A stretch of 64,000 nucleotides of DNA. It comes from Bacteroides sp. Lineage in GTDB: Bacteria; Bacteroidota; Bacteroidia; Bacteroidales; Bacteroidaceae. The DNA lies in the NCBI RefSeq assembly GCF_030151085.1, contig NZ_JASLER010000090.1, positions 16,776-80,775 of the forward strand, read 5' to 3'. The position numbers and the translations under genes were made by a program. Under the pieces are notes generated by a model. That model saw only the letters and a program-made list of their open reading frames with translations, did not search any database and was not told where the DNA came from. Positions within the stretch are counted from its first letter, which is position 1. Every line of letters begins with the position of its first letter. This document shows, one piece after another, positions 26,282-35,881 of the stretch.

Positions 26282-27631
26282 TTACGCCATTTCAGCACGA
26301 AGCATATCAAGTCCGGCACGTACGATGCGTTGTACTTCTACTTTAGAAGAGCACACAAACTCGCAAAGTGCAAAGTCTTCGGGAGCTACTTCGTAGATAC
26401 CCAGAGCTTCCATACGGTCGATATCGCCTGCAATGATTGCTTTCACCAGATATTCGGGGAAGATGTCCATCGGGAATACACGATCGTATTCGTTAGACAT
26501 AATCATGTGACGCTCGCCACCTTTGATACGGGCATCGATCACATATTCTTTCTTACCCATCAACCAGCTGAAATAAGAGCGATTGACACTGAACTGATTG
26601 AAACGTGGCATAATCCAACCCAGCATTTCATGAATTTCATCTCCTTCGGGAATCACCGTCAGTTGACTATCGAAAGCGCCAAGGAAACCATTCGCAGCAA
26701 TCTTTTTACCGGTCAGCACGTTACCACTGATGTAACGGAGATCTTTGTCGGTAGTTACATTACCTTTGAACACGTTTGTTACCAATGCACCAACCTGAAG
26801 TTTGCAGTAAGCAGGTTTCAACACCTCAGAACCGGTTACAGCCACTGTACGAGTCATGTTTACACGACCGGTATTCATCAGTCTTCCGATGAAAATAACG
26901 GCTTCCGGACTGATAGTCCATACCGTTTCACCCTTTACAATAGGAGAAATGTGATTGATTTGTACACCTACGTTACCTGCCGGATTAGGTCCGTCGAAAG
27001 CAGTGATAGTAACGTTCTTTGCCTGCGTCAGAGCGGCTGCTTTTTGTTTTACACTAATACCTAAGTACGTCTTTGCCATTTTGGACAAAGCGTCGAGTCC
27101 TGTTTGGAAGTTTGCTTCTTCACCTTTCAGAGCGAATTCGAAATCGGGAGCCAGCGGGTTGCTGTCGAAAGCAGAGATAAAAATTGCTTTCGGGGTTACC
27201 GTCGGATCAGCAACTACGTCGTACGGACGTTGGCGGATAAAAGCGAACATACCGGTTTGCAGCAGTGCTTCTTTCACCTGTTGAGCGCTCATCTTAGACG
27301 GGTCCATCTTGCCGAATTCTTCATAGTCTTGCTCAGCGGCAGCTTCTACGACGATGTTCAGCACCTTGCGACGGGCACCACGTTCTACGCTTGTCACTAC
27401 GCCGCTTACGGGCGAAACAAATTTCAATTCAGGATGATTCTTGTCGATAAACAAGGGTCCCCCAGCCATCACATACTCCTGCTCTTTCACCACCACTTTC
27501 GGAGTGACACCTGTAAAATCATCGGGAATCAATGCATAAAATCCCGGTTCTTCTACAGACATAAACTCTTGGGCAGCAGCGCCTTTCAGGTTAATGTCAA
27601 GGCCTTTGCGTAACTTAATTACATTTGCCAT
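26282..27631 (-). CDS. nqrA: Na+-translocating NADH:quinone reductase subunit A
   Basis: The 449-residue soluble peripheral subunit on the cytoplasmic side begins with L-R-K-G-L-D-I-N-L-K-G-A, the usual NqrA start, followed by a lipoyl-like domain (K-V-V-V-K-E-Q-E-Y-V-M-A-G). It binds quinone at the NqrA/B interface. It is the first gene of nqrABCDEF, with a -7 box at 27669-27676. Confidence 0.96.
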   Translation of the reverse strand: MANVIKLRKGLDINLKGAAAQEFMSVEEPGFYALIPDDFTGVTPKVVVKEQEYVMAGGPLFIDKNHPELKFVSPVSGVVTSVERGARRKVLNIVVEAAAEQDYEEFGKMDPSKMSAQQVKEALLQTGMFAFIRQRPYDVVADPTVTPKAIFISAFDSNPLAPDFEFALKGEEANFQTGLDALSKMAKTYLGISVKQKAAALTQAKNVTITAFDGPNPAGNVGVQINHISPIVKGETVWTISPEAVIFIGRLMNTGRVNMTRTVAVTGSEVLKPAYCKLQVGALVTNVFKGNVTTDKDLRYISGNVLTGKKIAANGFLGAFDSQLTVIPEGDEIHEMLGWIMPRFNQFSVNRSYFSWLMGKKEYVIDARIKGGERHMIMSNEYDRVFPMDIFPEYLVKAIIAGDIDRMEALGIYEVAPEDFALCEFVCSSKVEVQRIVRAGLDMLRAEMA

Positions 27632-27668
27632 GCGTTTATATAAAATAATGGTTTCATTAATTTGCCCG

Positions 27669-27676
27669 CAAAAGTA
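27669..27676 (-). promoter_or_regulatory. -7 promoter element of the nqr operon
   Basis: TACTTTTG on the minus strand (TAnnTTTG), 38 nt before the nqrA start. Confidence 0.55.
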
Positions 27677-27779
27677 ATAAATAATAATGTGAATAAAGAG
27701 GAAAAAAGAAAGGAATTACGGATAAATTTCCGCAATTCACACCGTTTGCGAGCACGGAAAGTAAATACCGCCTTCTGAG

Positions 27780-27950
27780 GGCTCGTATTTGCTACTGAAA
27801 AGCCTCATGTTTGCAGGTAAAACGCCTCATGTTTGCAACTAAAATGCCTCGCATTTATCCCACAAACCTCAGGGATTTTAAACGGAAATGCCTCACGTTT
27901 CCGAAGCAAACGCGAGGCATTTCTAAAGGTGAATCCAGGGGTTTTCTTCC
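27780..27950. repeat. 22-nt-period degenerate repeat array (array A)
   Basis: Consecutive units start at 27780, 27802, 27824, 27846, 27868, 27890 and 27912, with a partial one at 27935. Nearly every unit is 22 nt with TTT at positions 9-11 and a run of A at about 18-21. Unit heads are mostly GCCTC or a scrambled or inverted form (CTCAGGG, GCGAGGC, CCAGGGG). The array fills the gap from the peptidase stop (27966) towards the nqrA promoter; 27677-27779 shows nothing else. Not protein-coding. Confidence 0.75.
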
Positions 27951-27965
27951 CCGATTGATATTCTC

Positions 27966-29366
27966 TTATTTTTCTTCCGCAAACATAGGGTCCCATGCCG
28001 GCAGACGTATAGGCTTTTGTTTGAATAATTCCATAATCTTGGCAGGGACATATTTATTTTCCACTACCAGACGGAACATGTATTCATTGAACCATTCATC
28101 AGTCATAATGAGGTGGCCCTGAAAACCGCTTCCGGCTCCCCAACTATTTTCAACCATCCACTTCACGGGTTTTCCTTCTTTATTTAAGTCTACAGCCATC
28201 AGCGTCATTGCATGTGACGAGCCACTGGAGAAGGTTTCAATACGTTGTTTCTTGTCCATTCCGAAGGATGTACCCATCAATGATTCATAATCATAGTTTT
28301 TCACATCGAGCAGTCCACGATCCGAATCCAAGAACTTGCCTACATCGCAAGAAAAATACATCATGGTACTATCTTTCAAAGAAGCAATCGCCATTTCCTT
28401 AATATCTTCAATGGGAAGATTGACGTATGTCCAGTTCTTGCCATCGTAGCGGTGGCGGTCGTAATCTATCTCATAACATTTGTAATACTCACGACTGGGA
28501 TCGTTCATAAGCATTACGTAGTTGGTCAATAATTGTTTGTCGCCATACTTATCGAGAAAGGACATCGGGGTATGATGTTCCGTTTCAACAGGATTGCCTT
28601 TGGCGTCCTTACGAACAAATTCGAACTCCGTAGGAGGTACGCCAAGATTTAACGCCAGCATACGATAGATAGTACCGAGCATAGCCGTTTTCTCTTTCTC
28701 CAAAGCTGCGGTTTTAATGCCCTTAGCTGCCAGTTCACGCAGTTGCAAACCATACTCTTTCAATTTCAGAGAAATAAGATTTGCCATACGAGAAGTACTT
28801 TCGCTACTATTGGTTTCAGGCATCGCCTCCTTAGGTACCAAACCGTATTTCGTTACAATATCGGCAACTCCCGTAAATGTACCGCCATCACTCAATGGGT
28901 TCTTAAACAACCATTCAACGGTTTTATCGCTCAATGGTTTATCACTCGTATCGATAATGCCTTGCAAGAAAAGGTTGGACTTTTCCAATTGATCCCAAAA
29001 GAACGGATATATCTGAGAAAACTCGAAAGTCGGGAAACCATAACTAGCCAATGCCTTGGCACGCATTACATTCAGCCCTGTAAACAACCAGCAACGACCG
29101 GAAGATTTCTGGTCTGTAATGCCTTTTGAGTCTACTTTAATAGAAAAATTAGTATCCATTCCTTTCTGATTATCCAAGTTTACAGCCAACTTACGGATGT
29201 CATTATTAGAAATAGCATTACGAATAGCTTTATCGGATGCTGTACCCTGATAACTTTGCTGAATCTGTTTCAGCATCGCGTCACTGATCCCCCCTTTTCC
29301 GCCTTGCGCGTACATAGAAAACAGAGTGACACTAAAAACAATTACTGAGATTATTCGTTTATTCAT
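27966..29366 (-). CDS. secreted C1-family aminopeptidase (bleomycin hydrolase / PepC-like)
   Basis: The protein of 466 residues starts at ATG 29366, where a signal peptide begins (K-R-I-I-S-V-I-V-F-S-V-T-L-F, cleaved near Y-A-Q). Upstream in-frame starts up to 29510 lie before the promoter box at 29405-29412 and are rejected. Papain-type catalytic residues are present: Cys in Q-K-S-S-G-R-C-W, His in G-S-S-H-A-M-T and Asn in V-E-N-S-W-G. Cytoplasmic PepC has no signal; this periplasmic or surface variant is common in Bacteroidetes. Probably trims peptides outside the cytoplasm. Confidence 0.92.
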   Translation of the reverse strand: MNKRIISVIVFSVTLFSMYAQGGKGGISDAMLKQIQQSYQGTASDKAIRNAISNNDIRKLAVNLDNQKGMDTNFSIKVDSKGITDQKSSGRCWLFTGLNVMRAKALASYGFPTFEFSQIYPFFWDQLEKSNLFLQGIIDTSDKPLSDKTVEWLFKNPLSDGGTFTGVADIVTKYGLVPKEAMPETNSSESTSRMANLISLKLKEYGLQLRELAAKGIKTAALEKEKTAMLGTIYRMLALNLGVPPTEFEFVRKDAKGNPVETEHHTPMSFLDKYGDKQLLTNYVMLMNDPSREYYKCYEIDYDRHRYDGKNWTYVNLPIEDIKEMAIASLKDSTMMYFSCDVGKFLDSDRGLLDVKNYDYESLMGTSFGMDKKQRIETFSSGSSHAMTLMAVDLNKEGKPVKWMVENSWGAGSGFQGHLIMTDEWFNEYMFRLVVENKYVPAKIMELFKQKPIRLPAWDPMFAEEK

Positions 29367-29404
29367 ATTAGATAAAATGTTTAGAAATGTAATTTGACAA
29401 TGTG

Positions 29405-29412
29405 CAAAATTA
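29405..29412 (-). promoter_or_regulatory. -7 promoter element of the C1 peptidase gene
   Basis: TAATTTTG on the minus strand, 39 nt before the start at 29366. It decides between the short and long start. Confidence 0.5.
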
Positions 29413-29516
29413 GTTGCTTTTTTGAAACTTTTAGTAAAATCTTTAGATTTATTGTACATCAAGTTGAAAACTAATTCAAAAATAATAGTTTTCTTTGCAC
29501 CCACATTCAAGCGAAT

Positions 29517-30710
29517 ATGAAAAGATATATAATAGGTATGATTGCGTTGCTAATAGTAGCAACCACCGTTTCTGCCCAAGTTTCAGAAACAAACGACACG
29601 ACTCGCACATTGACTAAAAGCGAATTACGTAAGCAGAAAGTAGCCAAACGAAATTTCCATTATAACATTTTAGGTGGTCCCAGTTATACTCCGGACTTTG
29701 GAGTGTTGATAGGCGGAAGTTCATTGATGACTTTCCGTATGAATCCGAGCGATACAACCCAATTGCGTTCTGTTGTACCCGTTGCCATCGCATTGATGTT
29801 TAATGGAGGAATCAATCTGATGGCAAAACCTCAACTGTTCTTCAAAGATGACCGCTTCCGTATTTTCGGAAAATTCAGTTATAAGAATACACAAGAAAAC
29901 ATCTATGGAATTGGTTATTCTACCAACAAAGATTATGTCCGTAGCGATACCACCAGCCAATACCGATACAGTGGCGTTCAAATAAACCCGTCGTTCTTGT
30001 TCCGTTTAGGGCACAGCAACTTTTTTGCAGGACCTCAGATCGACATCAATTATGACCATATCACAGACCCTGCCAAGCATTTGATAGAGCAACCTTTCTA
30101 TCAGGAAGCCGGAGGAACGGACAAAGGATATAAGAATTTCAATTCCGGTGTCGGTTTCCTGCTGACGTACGATAGTCGTGACCTTCCGGCAAACGCCTAC
30201 AAGGGGCTTTATCTCGATTTCCGAGGAATGATGTATTCCAAAATCATCGGCAGTAATAATAATTTCTACCGATTGGAATTAGATTACCGTCAATACAAAT
30301 CCGTAGGAAAGCGTAAAGTGATTGCCTGGACTGCACAGTCTAAAAATGTATTTGGTGACATCCCTCTGAATCAATACGCCCTCACAGGCACTCCTTTCGA
30401 CCTTCGCGGTTATTACATGGGACAATATCGCGACAAGTCTTCGCACATAGTAATGGCGGAATACCGCCAGATGATTAACACTGACAAGAGTACCTGGATA
30501 AAACGTATGCTCAATCATGTTGGTTTCGTAGCCTGGACGGGCTGTGGTTTTATGGGTCCCACACCGGGAAAAATAGAAGGAGTATTGCCCAACTATGGCG
30601 TTGGACTACGTATTGAGGTACAGCCCCGCATGAATGTTCGTCTGGATTTAGGAAAGAATACCGTCAACAACCAAACGCTATTCTATTTCAATATGACTGA
30701 AGCTTTTTAA
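29517..30710 (+). CDS. BamA/TamA-like outer-membrane barrel protein (surface antigen D15 family)
   Basis: The 397-residue protein has a signal peptide (I-I-G-M-I-A-L-L-I-V-A-T-T-V-S-A) and then almost entirely barrel-type sequence with alternating aromatic and polar residues, ending in a terminal Phe (F-Y-F-N-M-T-E-A-F) as needed for BAM-dependent insertion. Motifs such as F-L-L-T-Y-D-S-R-D and F-D-L-R-G-Y-Y fit the D15/Bac_surface_Ag barrel of BamA and TamA. POTRA domains are absent, so it is not BamA itself. Substrate unknown. Divergent from the C1 peptidase. Confidence 0.83.
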   Translation: MKRYIIGMIALLIVATTVSAQVSETNDTTRTLTKSELRKQKVAKRNFHYNILGGPSYTPDFGVLIGGSSLMTFRMNPSDTTQLRSVVPVAIALMFNGGINLMAKPQLFFKDDRFRIFGKFSYKNTQENIYGIGYSTNKDYVRSDTTSQYRYSGVQINPSFLFRLGHSNFFAGPQIDINYDHITDPAKHLIEQPFYQEAGGTDKGYKNFNSGVGFLLTYDSRDLPANAYKGLYLDFRGMMYSKIIGSNNNFYRLELDYRQYKSVGKRKVIAWTAQSKNVFGDIPLNQYALTGTPFDLRGYYMGQYRDKSSHIVMAEYRQMINTDKSTWIKRMLNHVGFVAWTGCGFMGPTPGKIEGVLPNYGVGLRIEVQPRMNVRLDLGKNTVNNQTLFYFNMTEAF

Positions 30711-30781
30711 CATACGCAAAGGTTTGCACCGATTTGCAAAGTTTTTTCAAACATTTTCTTGCATCAGAAAAAGATTATCCA

Positions 30782-30789
30782 TACTTTTG
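30782..30789 (+). promoter_or_regulatory. -7 promoter element of the glycosyltransferase - kinase unit
   Basis: TACTTTTG, 48 nt before the ATG at 30838. Confidence 0.5.
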
Positions 30790-30837
30790 GCGAGCAATAA
30801 TTATTTATAGCACCAAAAAACAATATAATCTGATACA

Positions 30838-32028
30838 ATGAAAGTCTGTGAGATACTCTTTTGGGTAAGTGTCTTTATAGTTTTCTATACCTACATAGGA
30901 TATGGAATTCTGTTATACATCCTCGTTAAGATAAAAGAATCTTTTCGCAAACCTTCTTGTCGTCCTATGCCTGCTGATGCAGACTTACCAGAACTAACCC
31001 TATTTATAGCAGCATATAATGAAGAAGCAGTTGTAGATGAAAAAATGCGCAACTGCCTTGAACTGGACTATCCTGCGGACAAACTTCATATCTTATGGGT
31101 AACCGATGGCAGCAATGACCACACCAACGAGTATCTTGCACGTTGGGCGCAAGCTACCGTTCTTCATCAACCCGAACGCCAAGGCAAAACAGCTGCTCTT
31201 AACCGGGGCGTGGAATTCGTGAAAACTCCGCTAGTGGTGTTTACCGATGCCAATACTCACTTGAACCCCGAAGCTTTACGGGAAATAGTATATGCCTTTA
31301 CCGACCCTAAAGTAGGGTGTGTAGCAGGCGAAAAACGTATTGCCATGCAAACCAAAGACAATGCCGCCTCCGGTGGTGAAGGAATGTATTGGAAATACGA
31401 ATCCACTCTCAAAGCATTGGATGCACGTTTATACTCGGCAGTAGGTGCAGCAGGTGAACTATTTGCCATCCGCCGCGAATTGTTCGAGAAGATGAAAACA
31501 GACACTTTACTTGATGATTTCATCCTATCGCTGCGCATTGTGATGCATGGTTACACCATAGCTTATTGTGCCGGTGCATACGCCGTTGAAAGCGGTTCGG
31601 CGGATATGCGCGAAGAAGAAAAGCGCAAAGTACGTATTGCTGCCGGTGGCTTGCAATCCATCTGGCGACTACGTCCTCTCTTAAATATTTTCCGTTACGG
31701 AATATTCAGTTTCCAATATATATCACACCGGGTACTGCGCTGGTCGCTCACACCCATATTACTGTTTCTATTGCTTCCCCTCAACACAATTCTCATCTTC
31801 ACGACAAACACTCCTTTACTGTACGCTGTTATCTGGCTACTACAAGCGATTTTTTACCTCATGGGAAGTTGGGGCTACTACCTTTCAACGAAGCAAATAA
31901 AAAACAAAATACTCTTTATACCTTACTATTTCCTCTTTATGAATATCAATGTCATAAGAGGATTCAACTACCTGCGAAAACGAAAAGGCAATAAAAGCGG
32001 AGCATGGGAGAAGGCTAAAAGGGCATAA
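30838..32028 (+). CDS. membrane glycosyltransferase, family 2
   Basis: The 396-residue protein has an N-terminal helix (about 7-31), a cytoplasmic GT-A domain and C-terminal helices (about 300-370). GT2 motifs are F-I-A-A-Y-N-E-E, V-T-D-G-S-N-D, the metal-binding V-F-T-D-A-N and L-L-D-D-F. The late R-V-L-R-W resembles the Q/R-x-x-R-W motif of processive enzymes such as cellulose or poly-GlcNAc synthases. Such proteins extend exopolysaccharide and can export it. The product sugar cannot be told. It ends 20 nt before the hybrid kinase gene, so the two are probably co-transcribed. Confidence 0.88.
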   Translation: MKVCEILFWVSVFIVFYTYIGYGILLYILVKIKESFRKPSCRPMPADADLPELTLFIAAYNEEAVVDEKMRNCLELDYPADKLHILWVTDGSNDHTNEYLARWAQATVLHQPERQGKTAALNRGVEFVKTPLVVFTDANTHLNPEALREIVYAFTDPKVGCVAGEKRIAMQTKDNAASGGEGMYWKYESTLKALDARLYSAVGAAGELFAIRRELFEKMKTDTLLDDFILSLRIVMHGYTIAYCAGAYAVESGSADMREEEKRKVRIAAGGLQSIWRLRPLLNIFRYGIFSFQYISHRVLRWSLTPILLFLLLPLNTILIFTTNTPLLYAVIWLLQAIFYLMGSWGYYLSTKQIKNKILFIPYYFLFMNINVIRGFNYLRKRKGNKSGAWEKAKRA

Positions 32029-32048
32029 ATTTAATACCTTAAAGCAAA

Positions 32049-34715
32049 ATGGAAAATATTCTGAAAAATGCAAATAACGCCGAGAGGCTGTTAACGCTAA
32101 CCTCAGATACAATGATTCTCTTGAATAAAGAGGGAATCTGCGTGGATATCGCAGTCTACAATGTAGATCTTTGGTTCTTGAAAGAAGATAATTTACTGGG
32201 AAAGAATCTTTTCGAGTTAATACCTCCTTCTACTTACCAACAAATATATCCTGAATTCAAAAAAGTATTGACTCGTAAAGTCCGCTCCACCCAGAATTAT
32301 GAATTGTTCTTAGGGAAACGAATCTATTATTTCAAATGCATCATGTACCCCTACGATGATATGGTACTTTGCCAATACCGCGACATCACCGAACGTAGCC
32401 AACGTAAACTGGAACTCGAAAAGAAAAACCACGAACTTAACGAGATTCAAAAAGCAGCCCTCATAGGAAGATGGAAGTACGAATCCGCCACTCACATGTT
32501 CAGTTATCAAGGGCATACCGGCATCATGTGCAGTGAATTTGAGCAAAATATCGCAATGGATATGTATCTGCAACACATTCTCCGCGAAGATTGGGATACC
32601 TTTAATAATTGGCTCGAACGGAACCTGAAAGGGGATATTGAAGATTCTGTAGACTATCGCATCCATTTTGATAATCAGATTTTTTATGTTCGCTTGCAAG
32701 CTTTCTCACGCGAACGGCACAAAAATGGAAATATCATTCTCGAAGGATACATACAGAATATAACTGATATTCAACAAAGACGCAACGATATCAACCTGTT
32801 GACACATGCCATCAACAACTCCATCGAAGACATCTTTGCCGCTCGCGAAGACGGAACGTTGGTTTTTGCCAATCGTAGCTTTAAGGAACATCATCGTATA
32901 GGAAATACCGAAGACATTACTCAACTGAAATTCGCTAATCTATATACTATCGATCCATACCAAGGTGAAAGAGTATGGAAAGAGATGATCTCTTCCGCCA
33001 GAAAAGATACGGAAAACAATAATTACATCATTTACCACCCTTTGGAGGATTATCCCAAAATACTGGCATACGAAGGAAATGCCTATTGGGTAACCAGCGA
33101 TGAAGGTATAGAAACGATGTGGGTATTTGGACGGGATATATCCCAACGCATCAATCATGAACAGCAAATCAAGCGCTTCAATCAGGTTCTGGACAAAATC
33201 ATTGAACATCTTCCGGCTGGTATCGTAGTGAAAGACATAGAAAATGGTTTTAAGTATTTATATCGTAACCGCGAATCGTATAACCGCAATATCTCCACCA
33301 TACATGAGGTATTAGGGAAAGACGATTTCGACTTCTATCCTTTGGAAATAGCACAAGAAAAAAGAGCACAAGACGTCGAAATAGCCGAAAACGGTAAAGA
33401 AATGCACTGGGTATCAGAAGAACGGGATATAAACGACAAGTCCATCTTCCTTGATAAGCGTAAAATAAAGATTGAGAGTAGTGATTTTCCTCCCATCCTA
33501 CTTAGCATTGAATGGGACATTACTGAAATTGAAAGCATGAAACGTGAGTTACTCATTGCCAAGGAAAAAGCCGAGACTTCCGATCAACTGAAATCTGCCT
33601 TCCTAGCTAATATGAGCCATGAAATACGAACTCCACTCAATGCCATCGTTGGTTTCTCGCGCATCATTGCCGAAAGTGATGATACCGAAGAGCGCCTAGG
33701 CTATTATGATATCGTAGAAGCAAATAACGAACGTCTGCTAAAGCTCATCAATGAGATTCTCGACTTGTCAAAAATAGAATCGGGAATCGTTGAGTTTACA
33801 ATTACTCCGGTACGTTTGCATCCTCTTTGCAAAGAAATACACGATGCACATATCTTCCGTTGCCCTAACGGAGTAGAACTCATCTACGAACCTTCGGACG
33901 AAGACATTGTTATCGAGGGAGACAAAAACCGCATTTTCCAGGTAATCTCCAATTTAATTGGAAATGCTTTTAAATTTACTACCACCGGAAAGGTAAGTTA
34001 CGGGTATCATCAAGATGGAAACAATATTGTATTCCACGTCACCGATACAGGTATAGGTATTGCAGCGGACAAGGTAGGCCGTGTATTCGAACGTTTTGTT
34101 AAAGTAAACAGCTTTGCACAAGGCACAGGATTGGGATTGTCGATCTGCAAAACAATCATCGAACGTTTAGGAGGAACTATATCAGTCAGTTCGGAATACG
34201 GAGTGGGAACAACATTCACTTTCACCCTTCCAGCAGATAAAAAGGAAGGTAACAAATCGAAAAGTGAGGATGAAGAAAAGATGAATCCCACTATCGATAG
34301 CGCTGAAGGTATTTCCACCCAGCCAGATAACAAAATTGAAGAACAAGATGAGAATTCTTCTTGCAAAACCATTCTGGTAGCCGAAGATACAGACAGCAAT
34401 TATACCTTGATAAAAGCCATACTAGGCCACAGCTATAATCTGAAACGTGCCAATGATGGTATGGAAGCCGTCACCATGTTCGAAGAGTTACAGCCCGACC
34501 TCATCCTGATGGATATGAAAATGCCCAACCTCGGCGGACTGGATGCCACACGGATTATCCGTGAACTCTCACCGGACATTCCTATCATAGCCCTTACCGC
34601 CTATGCTTATGAGCATGACAAACAAGCCGCATTTGAAGTAGGTTGCAGCGATTTCCTGACCAAACCTTTCACTCAGGAAGTACTGAAAGAGGCTTTAAAG
34701 AAATGGTTGAAATAG
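32049..34715 (+). CDS. cytoplasmic hybrid sensor histidine kinase with PAS domains and receiver
   Basis: The 888-residue protein has no signal or membrane helix. Several PAS-like domains span about 10-490 (for example Q-Y-R-D-I-T-E-R and F-G-R-D-I-S-Q-R as PAC ends). The HisKA H-box is F-L-A-N-M-S-H-E-I-R-T-P with His524. The HATPase has N-box N-L-I-G-N-A-F-K-F, G1 D-T-G-I-G and G2 G-T-G-L-G-L. A C-terminal receiver has its phosphoacceptor Asp822 in I-L-M-D-M-K-M-P and the conserved K-P-F late motif. No output domain, so phosphate must pass to another protein. Pairing with the glycosyltransferase hints at control of surface polysaccharide, an inference only. Confidence 0.93.
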   Translation: MENILKNANNAERLLTLTSDTMILLNKEGICVDIAVYNVDLWFLKEDNLLGKNLFELIPPSTYQQIYPEFKKVLTRKVRSTQNYELFLGKRIYYFKCIMYPYDDMVLCQYRDITERSQRKLELEKKNHELNEIQKAALIGRWKYESATHMFSYQGHTGIMCSEFEQNIAMDMYLQHILREDWDTFNNWLERNLKGDIEDSVDYRIHFDNQIFYVRLQAFSRERHKNGNIILEGYIQNITDIQQRRNDINLLTHAINNSIEDIFAAREDGTLVFANRSFKEHHRIGNTEDITQLKFANLYTIDPYQGERVWKEMISSARKDTENNNYIIYHPLEDYPKILAYEGNAYWVTSDEGIETMWVFGRDISQRINHEQQIKRFNQVLDKIIEHLPAGIVVKDIENGFKYLYRNRESYNRNISTIHEVLGKDDFDFYPLEIAQEKRAQDVEIAENGKEMHWVSEERDINDKSIFLDKRKIKIESSDFPPILLSIEWDITEIESMKRELLIAKEKAETSDQLKSAFLANMSHEIRTPLNAIVGFSRIIAESDDTEERLGYYDIVEANNERLLKLINEILDLSKIESGIVEFTITPVRLHPLCKEIHDAHIFRCPNGVELIYEPSDEDIVIEGDKNRIFQVISNLIGNAFKFTTTGKVSYGYHQDGNNIVFHVTDTGIGIAADKVGRVFERFVKVNSFAQGTGLGLSICKTIIERLGGTISVSSEYGVGTTFTFTLPADKKEGNKSKSEDEEKMNPTIDSAEGISTQPDNKIEEQDENSSCKTILVAEDTDSNYTLIKAILGHSYNLKRANDGMEAVTMFEELQPDLILMDMKMPNLGGLDATRIIRELSPDIPIIALTAYAYEHDKQAAFEVGCSDFLTKPFTQEVLKEALKKWLK

Positions 34716-34725
34716 AAAAAAGTGA

Positions 34726-34759
34726 AGAGGCTGTATCAACAAAATAGATATCAGCCTCT
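34726..34759. terminator. bidirectional hairpin between converging genes
   Basis: AGAGGCTG (34726-34733) pairs with CAGCCTCT (34752-34759) between the hybrid kinase stop and the porin-like stop. Confidence 0.6.
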
Positions 34760-34783
34760 AGAAAAGCTTTCCATTCGAACGAA

Positions 34784-35857
34784 TTACTTTATCATCCAAC
34801 TAGCCCGAAGCATACCAATGCAATAGGTTCTTTGAGAATTCTTAATCCAATATAATGCAGGTTGCAAAGACAAACGATCTGTCAAGTGCCATTTATAAGT
34901 AACTTCACAAGCTACTTCATAGCCATAAGTAAAACGCGCATAATCTACAATCACTCCTGCTTCCCGTTTCTTACCTTCCAAAGTGGTTGCAGAATAAGTT
35001 GCTCCTAAGCCTGCATACTGCCTGCACCCAATAGTAACAGAGCGGTTTTCCGAATACTGCGCCAACAAATCAATGCGCTTATTTTCAACTTTGTAAAGCA
35101 GCTGTTCTGCATACCACCACCACATTACATTCATCTGATGGTTCACTTCTTCCGCCTGTATCGGCGGATTTTGAATCGGATTTCCATCCACATTACTAGA
35201 ATACATCCTATTATGTAGAGCAAAACCGAAAAAATAATTCCCAACATTCGATTGATAACTTAAAGATGAAATACTAAAAACTCCATCCCTTCGGGGATTA
35301 AGCGCAAAAACACCGCCATCACCACAAAAGGCTGAATGTGCCACTCCATTGTACAAAGAACTCTCTAAAGACCAATTACCCGCCTGTAACTTATAATCCA
35401 GACATAGTGCCGATAACGGATAATTGGGCAATGGATAGTTGGCAGACAAGGTAGGAAATATCCCACAAGAACTATTTGTAAACAAAGAAGTGACAGATGA
35501 ATCGAAGTAGTCCTCGTTAACATTACGCACTCCTACAAACAGTGACATGTTCCGCCAATTCTGCCTATATCCTAATACAGCAATAGCAAATGGAAGGTTA
35601 TCCTCCTCTATATTTGAAAACACCTGCCAATCATCGGCTACATTTTCTTTTCTCAGCTTATAGATATGCTGAGATACAAGATCAAACGAGCCATTCTTTA
35701 CCGGCAAAGAGGCTTCTACACGAAGAAGATTGACCCAGTTATATTTATTATCTCCTGCATATTGTACCTCTGTAGTATATATAGCATCAACTACTTGTGC
35801 TGAGCCGCAGAGATTTCCCCCTGCAAAACTCAGATATAAAATCCATTTCTTGAGCAT
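34784..35857 (-). CDS. porin-like outer-membrane protein (OprB-type carbohydrate porin relative)
   Basis: The 357-residue protein has a short signal peptide (M-L-K-K-W-I-L-Y-L-S, cut near G-S-A-Q) and then barrel-like sequence with dense Tyr, Trp, Asn and alternating hydrophobics. Features such as G-N-W-S-L-E-S-S-L-Y-N-G and N-P-R-R-D-G-V-F resemble OprB-type porins. The C-terminus ends M-L-R-A-S-W-M-I-K rather than in Phe. It begins 24 nt after the mgtA stop, so it is probably co-transcribed with the Mg2+ ATPase and may pass the ion or another nutrient through the outer membrane. The family call is moderate. Confidence 0.65.
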   Translation of the reverse strand: MLKKWILYLSFAGGNLCGSAQVVDAIYTTEVQYAGDNKYNWVNLLRVEASLPVKNGSFDLVSQHIYKLRKENVADDWQVFSNIEEDNLPFAIAVLGYRQNWRNMSLFVGVRNVNEDYFDSSVTSLFTNSSCGIFPTLSANYPLPNYPLSALCLDYKLQAGNWSLESSLYNGVAHSAFCGDGGVFALNPRRDGVFSISSLSYQSNVGNYFFGFALHNRMYSSNVDGNPIQNPPIQAEEVNHQMNVMWWWYAEQLLYKVENKRIDLLAQYSENRSVTIGCRQYAGLGATYSATTLEGKKREAGVIVDYARFTYGYEVACEVTYKWHLTDRLSLQPALYWIKNSQRTYCIGMLRASWMIK

Positions 35858-35881
35858 GTTTACAACTCCCTTCCACTATTT

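Noticed and set aside
27780..27950. Array A (and arrays B-D) as CRISPR arrays
   Set aside because: Units are degenerate, there are no identical repeats alternating with unique spacers, and no cas genes are present.
29367..29510. 48-residue N-terminal extension of the C1 peptidase
   Set aside because: It contains the likely promoter box at 29405-29412 and would bury the signal peptide.
30720..30760. Terminator after the BamA-like barrel gene
   Set aside because: Only a 5-bp TTTGC/GCAAA stem is visible before the T-run; too weak to list.
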